Below are positions 55,860 to 63,873 of a stretch of 64,000 nucleotides of DNA, piece after piece (within the stretch, counting starts at the first letter, position 1; the number at the start of each line of letters is the position of its first letter). Under the pieces are notes generated by a model. The model made no database searches and had not been told where the DNA came from. It was given only the letters and a program-made list of their open reading frames with translations. The position numbers were made by a program, and so were the translations under genes. The stretch is from positions 1,043,501-1,107,500 of the forward strand of contig FSRD01000001.1 in the NCBI GenBank assembly GCA_900129675.1. The letters run 5' to 3'. Origin of the DNA: Bradyrhizobium erythrophlei (GTDB lineage: Bacteria > Pseudomonadota > Alphaproteobacteria > Rhizobiales > Xanthobacteraceae).

Positions 55860-55870
55860 AGACGGGTAGA

Positions 55871-55888
55871 TAGGCGTTGATACGCCTA
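55871..55888. repeat. Inverted repeat TAGGCG/CGCCTA near the right end
   Basis: TAGGCG (55871-55876) and CGCCTA (55883-55888) are separated by TTGATA. A similar TTAGGC/GCCTAA repeat lies at 41627-41641 inside the left end. It could be an integrase or Xis site, or a hairpin. Confidence 0.45.
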
Positions 55889-55976
55889 TATAGCCCACAG
55901 AGAAGAATTTGCGAAGTTATAAGGGGTTAGCCGGAGGTGCAGAGACGTGCTGAGAGGCCCTGAGAGTACCAATAAC

Positions 55977-55988
55977 CCCTACAAGGGC
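55977..55988. other. Right attachment site core (attR)
   Basis: CCCTACAAGGGC, identical to attL at 41609-41620. Native tctC sequence resumes directly after it. Confidence 0.85.
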
Positions 55989-56402
55989 GGTGCGCCGGCG
56001 CTCAACGATCTCGTCGGCGGCCATGTCGACATCTTTGTGTCGAGCCTTCCGCAGGTGCTGGAGCTCGCCCGAAGTGGCCAGGCCAGGGCCCTTGCGGTGA
56101 CAAGCGCCAGGCGAACGGCGCTGCTGCCCGATTTGCCGACTCTCGGGGAGTCGGGGCTACCCGGCGTCGATCTGGGATCCTGGTGGGGCATTGCCGGCCC
56201 GGCTGGAATGCCTGCTGATGCCGTCAATGCGCTCAATGCGGAGATCGGCAAAATGCTGACCTCACCCGAACTCGGCACGTTTCTCGCAAATGAGGGCGCC
56301 GAAGCCGCAACCATGACTCCGCAGCAATTCGGAGACATGATGCGTTTGGAAACCGAGCGCTGGATCAAGGTCGCGCACGAGGCAAATATTTCGATCGATT
56401 AG
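55977..56402 (+). pseudogene. tctC/Bug-type solute receptor, 3' part
   Basis: In frame from the repeat: PYKGGAPALNDLVGGHVDIF, SGQARALAVTSARRTALLPD, GSWWGIAGPAGMPADAVNAL and TERWIKVAHEANISID, the normal TctC C-terminal half. It lacks its own start and signal peptide. An upstream GTG or CTG in element DNA is unlikely to give a secreted product. Confidence 0.9.
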
Positions 56403-56456
56403 CGTCGTGGCGGTGCCTGCATCCGGCATGGCGCAGGTGCCCTCCATCAGCCGGCA

Positions 56457-57299
56457 CTAGCCTTTCTTCGGTGACCAGCCATAAGCCGCGGCGCAGGCTC
56501 CGCCCATCAGCATGGCGCGCTCACTGTCGGTCAGGCGGTCGGTCTTGCGGAACGGTTCGACGGCCTGCTCGTAGCTGACGACGGCGAAAGCGCGCGTCCA
56601 GTCCGTACCCCACAGGCAGCGATCGAAGCCCCAGGCATCGAATATCCGAGCAAGCGGATCCCAAATGTCTGGATACGGATACGGCTCCCGGGACAGCGTG
56701 CAGGCGCCGCTGACCTTGATCACCACGTTCGGGCGCCTCGCGAGTTCCAGCACCTTCGGAAGGTCGGTCCAGGGTTGGGACGGCGCGGGCGGCACGCGTG
56801 GCTGCAGGATGCCCAGATGGTCGAGGATGAATCGCGTATCCGGATGGCGATCGATGAGCGCGGCGCCGGTTTCCAGGTTACCCCAGCACAACATGTTGAC
56901 CGGAAAGTCGTGGCGAACGGCTGCGCGTGCGATCCGGTCGAGGCCCGGGTCGTTCGGGTCGCGGGTGGCCTCCTTTGTCAGCATGATGCGGATTCCGACC
57001 GCGCCCGGCGTCTTCTTCCAGTCGGCGACGACATCGGCCACATCAGGATCGTCCGGGTCGACCGGCTTGACGATGCCGAACCGGCCGGGATGGGCCCGTT
57101 GCACTTCGACGGCATAGCTGGCGTCGTAGCGGTACATCGAAAAGGCGGAGATGAAGATCGCGCCGTCGACGCCGACCTTGTCCATCGCCGCCACCATCTC
57201 GTCACCCGTGACGTGATCGGGCCAGTTCGGCACGCTGTGCCAAGGTCGCTTCGGAGTATTCGCCTCATAGGCGTGGACCTGGGAATCGACAATCGTCAT
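56457..57299 (-). CDS. Amidohydrolase family protein (amidohydrolase_2)
   Basis: A 280-aa TIM-barrel protein: MTIVDSQVHAYEANTPKRPW, NMLCWGNLETG, RFILDHLGILQPR, VIKVSGACTLSREPYPYPDI and LWGTDWTR match the PDC-hydrolase/amidohydrolase_2 group. The usual N-terminal HxH is QVH here. The conserved D in GTDW is a metal or catalytic residue in relatives. It may hydrolyse a lactone or decarboxylate an aromatic acid. It is tail to tail with the split tctC gene, which suggests an original link to organic acid uptake. Confidence 0.85.
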   Translation of the reverse strand: MTIVDSQVHAYEANTPKRPWHSVPNWPDHVTGDEMVAAMDKVGVDGAIFISAFSMYRYDASYAVEVQRAHPGRFGIVKPVDPDDPDVADVVADWKKTPGAVGIRIMLTKEATRDPNDPGLDRIARAAVRHDFPVNMLCWGNLETGAALIDRHPDTRFILDHLGILQPRVPPAPSQPWTDLPKVLELARRPNVVIKVSGACTLSREPYPYPDIWDPLARIFDAWGFDRCLWGTDWTRAFAVVSYEQAVEPFRKTDRLTDSERAMLMGGACAAAYGWSPKKG

Positions 57300-57422
57300 C
57301 GGAGCAGTTCCTTATGTCTCAGGCAACTTTGGATATTGCAGCAGGTTCAAAACTTCACCCGTTCCGCAGCCTCAAACCCGAGGGTTTTCGTGCCGCACGC
57401 TGGCGGGCCGCGATCCGTATGG

Positions 57423-57761
57423 TCAGGCCACGACCTCAATCGCCTTGCCATTGACGCGGGTCTCGCCCTTCAAATTGTCGACCGTCACGTATGTGTCGTA
57501 CCAGGTGAGGCGAGGCCGGACCCCAAAGCGTTTGGTCAATTCCGTCACGCGCTCCTCTGTAAACCATGCTTGCGCCGATTCCCGGCTGTCCCAGAGATAA
57601 ACACCGCCGCTGCCATTTTCACCATTCAGGTAGTCCTTTCGGATCAAACCTCTCCTGGCAAGGCCGCGATAGACCGGCGCGGTCGAAGTGCCTGCTTTCA
57701 CGGCCTGCTCCTCCGTGCACTCTGGTAAATCGAACTGAACGACAACGATGCAATTGGGCAT
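57423..57761 (-). CDS. Putative monooxygenase, YdhR-like dimeric ferredoxin-fold protein
   Basis: A 112-aa protein with MPNCIVVVQFDLPECTEEQA, RGLIRKDYLNGENGSGGVYL and WDSRESAQAWFTEERVTELT, the pattern of YdhR/ABM-type small monooxygenases. It is 123 bp upstream of the amidohydrolase on the same strand and may be cotranscribed. Function is inferred from family only. Confidence 0.65.
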   Translation of the reverse strand: MPNCIVVVQFDLPECTEEQAVKAGTSTAPVYRGLARRGLIRKDYLNGENGSGGVYLWDSRESAQAWFTEERVTELTKRFGVRPRLTWYDTYVTVDNLKGETRVNGKAIEVVA

Positions 57762-57948
57762 GGATGATTCCTCACGTTAGGTCTGCAATGATATCAAGCG
57801 TGAATTCGGGTACACGGTCAAAAAAGCCGACCTCGCGGCGATGCCGCTTCTGGCGCGAAGCGGTCATTCGACAAAATTGTATCGCCCGTAGCGAGCAGGC
57901 ATGGGCTTTCGCGAGATTTTTGGAGCCTCTCAATTTTAGGCTTTTTGT

Positions 57949-58216
57949 CTATGCGGGTGGCTTGAGTAGGTGCGGCTGTTGGTTGGAGACCGCGGTGACG
58001 GGACAGGGCGCGGGCGCCTGTCGGCTATCCTCCTTTGCGGGCCTTGTCGTGCGCAGGTATTTCAGCACGATTTGCATTCGAAGTTCATCCAGCAAGCCGC
58101 GGAAAGAAATGTCTTGTTCCCGTAGCTGACGTCGCAGCAAGCGATCGCTCACTTCAAGTAGCTTCGCAAAGATGGCGTTGCTATCGGACTGCGACGGATG
58201 CCGTGCGCGCGCTCAG
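57949..58216 (-). pseudogene. Fragment of an AraC-family regulator
   Basis: On the minus strand the frame reads SNAIFAKLLEVSDRLLRRQL, REQDISFRGLLDELRMQIVL, KYLRTT. This matches the first half of the HTH region of OruR-like AraC regulators. A TGA lies just upstream near 58217, and downstream the sequence leaves the family after KYLRTT, so only about 50 residues survive. Nothing else is seen in 57762-58280. Confidence 0.5.
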
Positions 58217-58280
58217 CTGTTGGCGCTCGGCTTGTTTGACGGTTCTTCGAGGAGTGTGTGAAACCAAACGTCTTTCGTTT

Positions 58281-59672
58281 CTAGCGTTGCGACCACCGAA
58301 ACTCTCGAGGAGTAGTACCGAGCATATAACGGAAATGACGCGCTAGATGACCTTGGTCGAAAAAGCCCACGGCGAACGCAATTTCCGCTAACGCGAGATC
58401 CGTCTGAACCAACATCTCCTGGGCGCGTTCGACTCGCTTTTGCGTGAGGTAGACATGCGGGGGCACCCCGGCGGATTGCTTAAATTGTCGCGCAAAATGA
58501 TTCACTGATAGTCCGGCGACTCCAGCCAGCATCGCCAGATCGATACTTTCGCCCAAATGCACTTCCACGTATTCCCGCACCCGACGCATCGCGGTGGGCG
58601 ACAATCCGCCGCGTGCTTGCGGTGCTGGCGGCAGCGTCGAAATATCAATCGAGCCCAGGCGCGGGCGCGTGTGCAGGTTGCAGTTCGTTGGATTGCTCGA
58701 GGCATTCATAGGGTGATCGGGGGGAGTCACAAGCGCGGGCCGACTGTCATTGCTGCCGGCGATCAGCAATCGCGCAGAGATATCGGTCCGGCCCTGGCGC
58801 CGGAAAAGGTCGACGTCACGCTCGAAGATCGACCACAAGCTGATACCCGCCCGGAGCCCGCGATCATCGAGCAGGAGCGACGTGCGTGCGACCCGGTTTG
58901 CGCCGATGATGCGTTGGTTGCCGTCAATTGCCAGCAGCATGCCTGGAGCACCTCTCTCCTGCGGCGCTACCGCGACAATCCACTCTCGACGGAACTGCTC
59001 ACGAAAAAATCGCTCTTCTATCGCGCGCGCCGATCGTACTGTGAGCGCGCCTGTCAGCGCGTGCGCTCGTTCGGAGAGTTCGGGATCGATCGCAGAGACG
59101 TCCAAGACTGCCATCAGTCGCCCATCGACCCCGAACACCGGCGCGCCAGAGCAGCTCAAGCTAATGTGTCTGGACCTAAAATGCTGGCTTCTGTGAACAG
59201 TGACAGGCCGCTCTTCGACGATGCAGGTTCCGATGCCGTTTGTGCCCTCCACCTCCTCCGACCACACCCCGCCGAGCCAAGTTCCCCAATATTGGAACTG
59301 GCTTGCCCACGCATCTTCACCGCGATGCGCGACTGCGACGCCCGAGCTATCACAGAGCAAGACGGCATACCCAGCTTCGCGAACCACCTTGTATAATTGA
59401 TCTATCTCCTCTTGGGCGCTGGAGATGAGCTTATCCAGCGGTTCGCGAAAATGTTTCAGTTCGGCAGGCGTGAGGATGCGTGGCGCCTTGCTTTCGACTG
59501 GATCGAGGCGGTATTTTTTTGCTGATCGGTGCCAGGAGCTTGATACCGCTTCTATCCCCGGCGGAGGCATCGCGCCCTCGGCAACCGAACAAACGTGTTC
59601 AGCGTGCCCCACGATAGTGTCGAGCGAGCTTGCAGACCGCTCCGAGAGTCCCATCACCGAGAGTCCCATCAC
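58281..59672 (-). CDS. GAF-sensor regulator with AraC-type DNA-binding domain
   Basis: A 463-aa protein. Residues about 60-225 match the N-terminal GAF part of AcoR-like activators (AGYAVLLCDSSGVAVAHRGE, VWSEEVEGTNGIGTCIVEER, PVFGVDGRLMAVLDVSAIDP). The C-terminus has AraC double HTH: LAMLAGVAGLSVNHFARQFK and LALAEIAFAVGFFDQGHLAR. The sigma-54 AAA+ and Fis domains normal for AcoR are absent. The N-terminus contains a 15-bp tandem repeat that duplicates MGLS and offers several starts (59672, 59669, 59654). Confidence 0.85.
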   Translation of the reverse strand: MMGLSVMGLSERSASSLDTIVGHAEHVCSVAEGAMPPPGIEAVSSSWHRSAKKYRLDPVESKAPRILTPAELKHFREPLDKLISSAQEEIDQLYKVVREAGYAVLLCDSSGVAVAHRGEDAWASQFQYWGTWLGGVWSEEVEGTNGIGTCIVEERPVTVHRSQHFRSRHISLSCSGAPVFGVDGRLMAVLDVSAIDPELSERAHALTGALTVRSARAIEERFFREQFRREWIVAVAPQERGAPGMLLAIDGNQRIIGANRVARTSLLLDDRGLRAGISLWSIFERDVDLFRRQGRTDISARLLIAGSNDSRPALVTPPDHPMNASSNPTNCNLHTRPRLGSIDISTLPPAPQARGGLSPTAMRRVREYVEVHLGESIDLAMLAGVAGLSVNHFARQFKQSAGVPPHVYLTQKRVERAQEMLVQTDLALAEIAFAVGFFDQGHLARHFRYMLGTTPREFRWSQR

Positions 59673-60110
59673 CGCACCTGGTTCACGATGGACAGGCTTC
59701 TAGCGACGGCGCGCCGTCCAGTTTCGCACCGTGGCGAAACGCGCTGTCGCGGCGAACGGCGCCGCAGTTCCTCGAGGCACCGCGGACGCCCCAAAAAAGG
59801 CATTGTCGAAGCGGCATCAAGGTACACCACGCGGGGTACCCCCGCAATTGCTGCAGGGGGCAACTGACGGAGCTGTTTTCGACAATCAGCAGCGCAAATT
59901 GCTGATCCCGACGTAGCCCGCAGATTTTGACGATTGAGCCGACCCGTCTCTAACAGCGCGGAACAGGCCAAAATTCCACGTAAAAAAGCAAGGGCCTCCG
60001 GGCCGGATCAAATCCCTCCAAGAGGGGCTTAATCATTCGTGGGATGCTCACACCATCAGACAGGCCTTCGCCGTCTTGTGCTCCGCTCCGAACATGCAAA
60101 GGAGAGCACT
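59673..60110. other. Intergenic region, no gene seen
   Basis: This 438-bp stretch separates the divergent GAF-AraC and kinase-like genes and probably carries both promoters. Short GC-rich arms such as GCGGGGTACCCCCGC near 59834 can form a hairpin. No ORF has a supported start or family. Confidence 0.4.
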
Positions 60111-60989
60111 ATGATCGACACTGGACATCTCGGCGCCGCACCAGACGATACCAAGAAAGACTTTGATGCCGCACTAATCCGCACGCACGCCCTGGCGCTG
60201 GTCACCGAAGCCCTGCGCGAGGCGCAGGTCGATCTGGCGCACGTCGACCGCATCACAACGACAGGACGGCTCACAGCCTCGATCGCCCCTGAAGTGACGC
60301 AGCCCATTGCAGCGATAGTCACTAACGCTCAGGCCGCTCGGCACTTTCTGAATCGTCAACCGCCGGACCTGGACGAGGTACGACAAGCGCTCGATTGCAT
60401 CGTGAGGGACGCCTATCGAGCAAGCGACGTGATCTACCGGATCCGCGGGCTCCTCAAGGAGGCGCCGCCGAAGAGGGAGCGCGCGGAGATCAATGCGGCG
60501 ATCCGCGACGTGCTTGAACTGACGCGTGGCGAGACGACGAAAAACGGCGTATCAGTGCGGACGCAGTTCGCAGAGCCATCGCCGGTTGTCCAAGCCGATC
60601 GGGTGCAACTGCAGCAAGTAATCCTCAATTTGATTATCAACGCCGTCGAGGCAATGAGCAGCATGCGCGAAGGAGCACGCGAATTGCTGATTTGTACCGA
60701 GAAAGCGGAGTCAAACCGGGCGCTGGTGGCGGTACGAGATTCGGGGCCGGGACTGGATCTGAAGAGTGTGGACCGCCTATTCGTGGCCTTCTATACGACC
60801 AAGGTCCAGGGCATGGGCATAGGTTTGGCCATCTGCCGTTCAATCATCGAGGCGCACGGCGGACAGATCTGGGCCGGCGCGAATGAGCCTCGGGGCGCCG
60901 TTTTTCAGTTCACCGTGCCTCTAGAACGAGATGAGACCTTTCCGGCAGGGTCTACGCCCCATATCCGACGCCGAGGTGAAGCCAAATGA
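60111..60989 (+). CDS. Sensor-histidine-kinase-like protein with Pro in place of the H-box His
   Basis: The ATG at 60111 follows AAGGAGAGCACT, giving 292 aa. The dimerisation region reads TASIAPEVTQPIAAIVTNAQ, where relatives have AHEVNQPL, so residue 60 is Pro instead of the phospho-accepting His. The ATPase domain is intact: NLIINAVEAM (N-box), DSGPGLDLKS (G1), GMGIGLAICRSIIEAHGG (G2). No membrane segment or PAS domain is seen. It may phosphorylate nothing, act through a partner, or be an allosteric protein. No response regulator is adjacent. Confidence 0.85.
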   Translation: MIDTGHLGAAPDDTKKDFDAALIRTHALALVTEALREAQVDLAHVDRITTTGRLTASIAPEVTQPIAAIVTNAQAARHFLNRQPPDLDEVRQALDCIVRDAYRASDVIYRIRGLLKEAPPKRERAEINAAIRDVLELTRGETTKNGVSVRTQFAEPSPVVQADRVQLQQVILNLIINAVEAMSSMREGARELLICTEKAESNRALVAVRDSGPGLDLKSVDRLFVAFYTTKVQGMGIGLAICRSIIEAHGGQIWAGANEPRGAVFQFTVPLERDETFPAGSTPHIRRRGEAK

Positions 60990-61124
60990 CGTTGGCAGCG
61001 GGGCACCGAAGAAACCTTCTCTTGCACGGCGCCTCGCGAGATCGCGGCTAAGGGCGCTTCCGCACTGCCCTGGTCCCGTGCGACGAGCGCAGCATCGCCA
61101 CGCTTGTGAGCTCGTCATCCGCCG

Positions 61125-61319
61125 CTATTTTTTGTACATCTGTTTGGACCGGGCGTCGAACCTGGCTACAGGCCTATCCGTTTGCCAAAGCTCCACGTTG
61201 TGGCTGTCGACGAGCCGCCGGGCGGATTTGATGGCGGACTCATCATCAACACAATCCAGTTGAACCACGCCAATGGCTCGGTCATGTAGCCCAACGATAT
61301 ATGCACAATAGATCGGCAT
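61125..61319 (-). CDS. Small conserved hypothetical protein
   Basis: The start MPIYCAYIVGLHDRAIGVVQ at 61319 follows TTGGAGGCCAAG, giving 64 aa. The pattern A-I-x-x-A-R-R-L-V-D-S-H-x-V-E-L-W is one I recall from many small rhizobial proteins of unknown function. A TTG at 61331 is an alternative start. Confidence 0.65.
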   Translation of the reverse strand: MPIYCAYIVGLHDRAIGVVQLDCVDDESAIKSARRLVDSHNVELWQTDRPVARFDARSKQMYKK

Positions 61320-61822
61320 CTTGGCCTCCAAGCAGCGCGAAATGCCTTATGGGCGAATTGCCGGAAATCCCACGCGCAGGACGACGCGAACACGTCAAAT
61401 GCGCAATCGGGACGCCGGGCCGTTCGTCGGAGGCACGCCCCACGGTCGATGAATGCTTGCCTGGAAGATGACCGCGAGAGTGTTTGAATTCGAGGGGATT
61501 CGCTTTGTCCTTTTCTAAAAGCGGAATAGTGCTGCGCAGTCGCAGATATCCCTCCGAAGCAGGGAGTGGCTGTGGCCGAAGGCCATGCTCATGGCGATCT
61601 TATGCGACTCATATAAAACCGGGGTTACAGCGCTCTCGAAATTAAATCTCGTCAGGAAGATATTGGCCCATGTGAGACGGGCAATCTCGCATGACACGCC
61701 GTCAGCAGACCTGCGAAAGGGATAATCGACGGCACGGAAGCCTTGCCGCTTCGCAAATGATCGATCTCAACAAGGCTCGGGTCCGCGCCTGACGAGCGAG
61801 AAGGAATGAAACAGGTGATGCT
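61320..61822. other. Intergenic region, no supported gene
   Basis: About 500 bp without a convincing coding frame. A short minus-strand frame at 61515-61697 has no RBS or family and is not called. Direction changes around it suggest a promoter for the small plus-strand gene at 61823. Confidence 0.4.
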
Positions 61823-62029
61823 ATGTCTTCTCCTCAGGTTCCCACTGGTGACAGAATTGTTGATCCGATGATCACGAGAGGATCAGAGCGGACATGCAGG
61901 AGTTTGGTGGGGAAGGCGGCGTTTGACCTTGAGCGGACTCTCGCCAGATTGCAAAAAGCGATGCTGCGTGCAGCGGAGCTGCACGCAGCATTTCGCCAAA
62001 GTCGTCCGGTTGGCAGAGAGAACGCCTAA
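61823..62029 (+). CDS. Small hypothetical protein
   Basis: A 68-aa protein, MSSPQVPTGDRIVDPMITRG, with an Ala/Arg/Leu-rich C-terminal helix (AAFDLERTLARLQKAMLRAA). The perfect hairpin at 61962-61990 lies inside the last third of the frame. The RBS is weak. It overlaps the esterase stop by four bases tail to tail. It could be spurious. Confidence 0.35.
   Translation: MSSPQVPTGDRIVDPMITRGSERTCRSLVGKAAFDLERTLARLQKAMLRAAELHAAFRQSRPVGRENA
61962..61990. terminator. Perfect 12-bp stem hairpin
   Basis: TGCTGCGTGCAG and CTGCACGCAGCA form a perfect 12-bp stem with a 5-base loop (CGGAG). It lies 36 bp downstream of the esterase stop on the minus strand, a likely terminator for that gene. There is no strong T-run. 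Confidence 0.5.
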
Positions 62030-63873
62030 CGCCCTTCCTGCCCGCGACTCCCGTGGTGTTCGTTGTCGTTATCATCGTCGTCCGGCTTGAATTGGGGATC
62101 GACGCAGGCAAAGTTTGCAGCGTCGTTCGTCAACCCGGTGCCCTTATAGGCTGCAGTTTGCGGGTAGGGACACAGCGGACGGGTTCCCCCGGCCGGGAAG
62201 TTCCTTGCGACCTGCGGATCAAACAGTCCGCCAGGCGGGTACGGCGAGCTGGTGTTCCTGTTAGCCGCCACGATGCGCTTGGGCGCGACGCCATTTTCGA
62301 CCCAGGCTGTGATGGCGTTGAGTTCGTTCTCGGCAAAGCTGTCGGTGGCTGCGCCGCCGCCGCAGTGAGCCATGTTCGGCACCATGAAGAGCCTGGCAAA
62401 ATCGCCAGCGTCGCCACCCATGCGCCGGTTCATTTTCCGATACCAGCGAGCGATGGCAGCTCCCGAGAAGATGCCGTCATTCACAGAGGAGGAAATGATC
62501 AGCTTGCCGCCATGGCGCTTGAATGGACTGAGATCGGTCGACACCGCGGCCATGAAGTCCATCGAGCTTTCGGGGTAGGCCTTGGTCTCGGTGAAGATGT
62601 TCGGCGCGTCGGTATCGAAATTGAAGTGGAACACATAGGCTTCCTGCCCGGCAGGTCCTCCGACCGGCGTCACGACAGGAGGCGTCTGGAAGATCATGGG
62701 CAATGCTCCCGCCCCCAGCGTGAGATTGATCGCCGTGTTCACACCCGGGACAGGTGCCGTGACGACATTCCAGGCGCCCCAGCCCGCACCGCCGGCGGAG
62801 GGTGGCGTCCAAATTCCGGCATCCCAAAACCAGTTTGAGTAGAGCCGTTCGCCATCCGAGTTGACCGGTCCGGCGTATATCTTCTTCAGCGCGCCCACCT
62901 GGGCCGAGGTCAGGCAGGTGCCACCATGCGGCGTGCTGCCATGCGGTCCAATCCCGCAGGTGTAATTTGCAAGCGCCGGGAACACCTTCTTGTTGGTGCA
63001 GGCATGGTAGTTGTCGATGATGCCGTCCACCAACCCGTCCAGCGCATCGCAAACACTCAGGATAGCGGCGGAGGCGACCTGGAGGTCCTGGGGCGGAAAG
63101 GTATCGGGAATGAAGGGTTGCCCGTTGGCGTCCTTGCCGGTTGCCAGAGTACCGAGCACCTGCTCGTTCCAGGCTTCGGCCAGGCCTGCTTGCGGCAGGT
63201 TGAAGCCGGGGTTCTGTGAAATGACGCCGTCGAACAGAAATGGGAATTTCTGCGAGGCGACCATGGCATCGCGACCGCCGTTCGAGCAGCCCATGATGTA
63301 GGAGAAGCCCGCCTCGAGGCCATAATACTGGGCGATGATCTGCTTCGAAATCGTCGCCGTCTTTTCAATGCCGTTGTAGCCATAGTCGCTGCGGGCCTGC
63401 GCGTCGATTGCGAAATGTGCCGAGCCTCCGGCATTGGCGTCGTCGTCCTGATATGAACCGAGCAGGCTGTTCGGGCTGTCTTCGTGGCCGCCGTCATCAG
63501 CTGCTATGGCCCAGCCCTGGGCGAGTTCGACGCCCGCGGCGCCTGTTGGATCACTGCGCAGGCTGCCGTCGGTGCCGCCGCCGCCCATCATCTCGAAACG
63601 GCCATGCCAGGTGTTGGGAAGGTTGAGTGCAAAGCCGATACCGTAGGTGAAATGATCGGGATCCTGCGTGCTGGTCCGCTTGTTGATGATGCCGATGACG
63701 TTGCAATAGCCCGACTTTTGGGTCGCGCTCAGGATCTGAGCGTTCGGCAGCGTAAGTCCCGTAAGACCCGCGCAGGACGCGCGCGGGGCTACACCCGATG
63801 CCGGCAGCGCGCCGGCCACGCCGAGCGACGCCCAGCTTGCTGCAATTGTCGATGCCAAGAGTAGTCGCTTCAT
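62026..63873 (-). CDS. Tannase/feruloyl esterase family alpha/beta hydrolase, secreted
   Basis: The start MKRLLLASTIAASWASLGVA at 63873 follows AGGGAGGTGTCT, giving 615 aa with a signal peptide. The catalytic Ser lies in YIMGCSNGGRDAMVASQKFP (GxSxGG). The His lies in PNMAHCGGG near the C-terminus and the acid probably in SSVNDGIFSGAA. FPFLFDGVISQNPGFN and multiple paired Cys match the tannase family. It likely cleaves gallate, ferulate or similar aromatic esters outside the cytoplasm. The Asp-rich tail DDDDNDNEHH is unusual. Confidence 0.88.
   Translation of the reverse strand: MKRLLLASTIAASWASLGVAGALPASGVAPRASCAGLTGLTLPNAQILSATQKSGYCNVIGIINKRTSTQDPDHFTYGIGFALNLPNTWHGRFEMMGGGGTDGSLRSDPTGAAGVELAQGWAIAADDGGHEDSPNSLLGSYQDDDANAGGSAHFAIDAQARSDYGYNGIEKTATISKQIIAQYYGLEAGFSYIMGCSNGGRDAMVASQKFPFLFDGVISQNPGFNLPQAGLAEAWNEQVLGTLATGKDANGQPFIPDTFPPQDLQVASAAILSVCDALDGLVDGIIDNYHACTNKKVFPALANYTCGIGPHGSTPHGGTCLTSAQVGALKKIYAGPVNSDGERLYSNWFWDAGIWTPPSAGGAGWGAWNVVTAPVPGVNTAINLTLGAGALPMIFQTPPVVTPVGGPAGQEAYVFHFNFDTDAPNIFTETKAYPESSMDFMAAVSTDLSPFKRHGGKLIISSSVNDGIFSGAAIARWYRKMNRRMGGDAGDFARLFMVPNMAHCGGGAATDSFAENELNAITAWVENGVAPKRIVAANRNTSSPYPPGGLFDPQVARNFPAGGTRPLCPYPQTAAYKGTGLTNDAANFACVDPQFKPDDDDNDNEHHGSRGQEGR

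Larger units (their letters stand above)
41609..55988. mobile_element. 14.4-kb integrative element inserted in a tctC gene
   Basis: An exact 12-bp repeat, CCCTACAAGGGC, marks both ends (41609-41620 and 55977-55988), and removing one copy plus the interior (14,368 bp) restores the tctC frame. A tyrosine recombinase gene lies 160 bp inside the right end. Paired TGTCCCGG sites lie near both ends. The right half is one minus-strand block (int, AlpA-like, DUF3102, winged-helix gene with repeats, small genes). The left half is mixed cargo of lower GC with several gene remnants. No capsid, portal, terminase, relaxase or T4SS genes are seen. It may be a phage satellite, a degenerate prophage or a small integrative element. 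Confidence 0.9.

Noticed and set aside
41609..55988. Element integrated in a tRNA gene
   Set aside because: The junction sequence is protein-coding tctC DNA; no tRNA fold is seen at either end.
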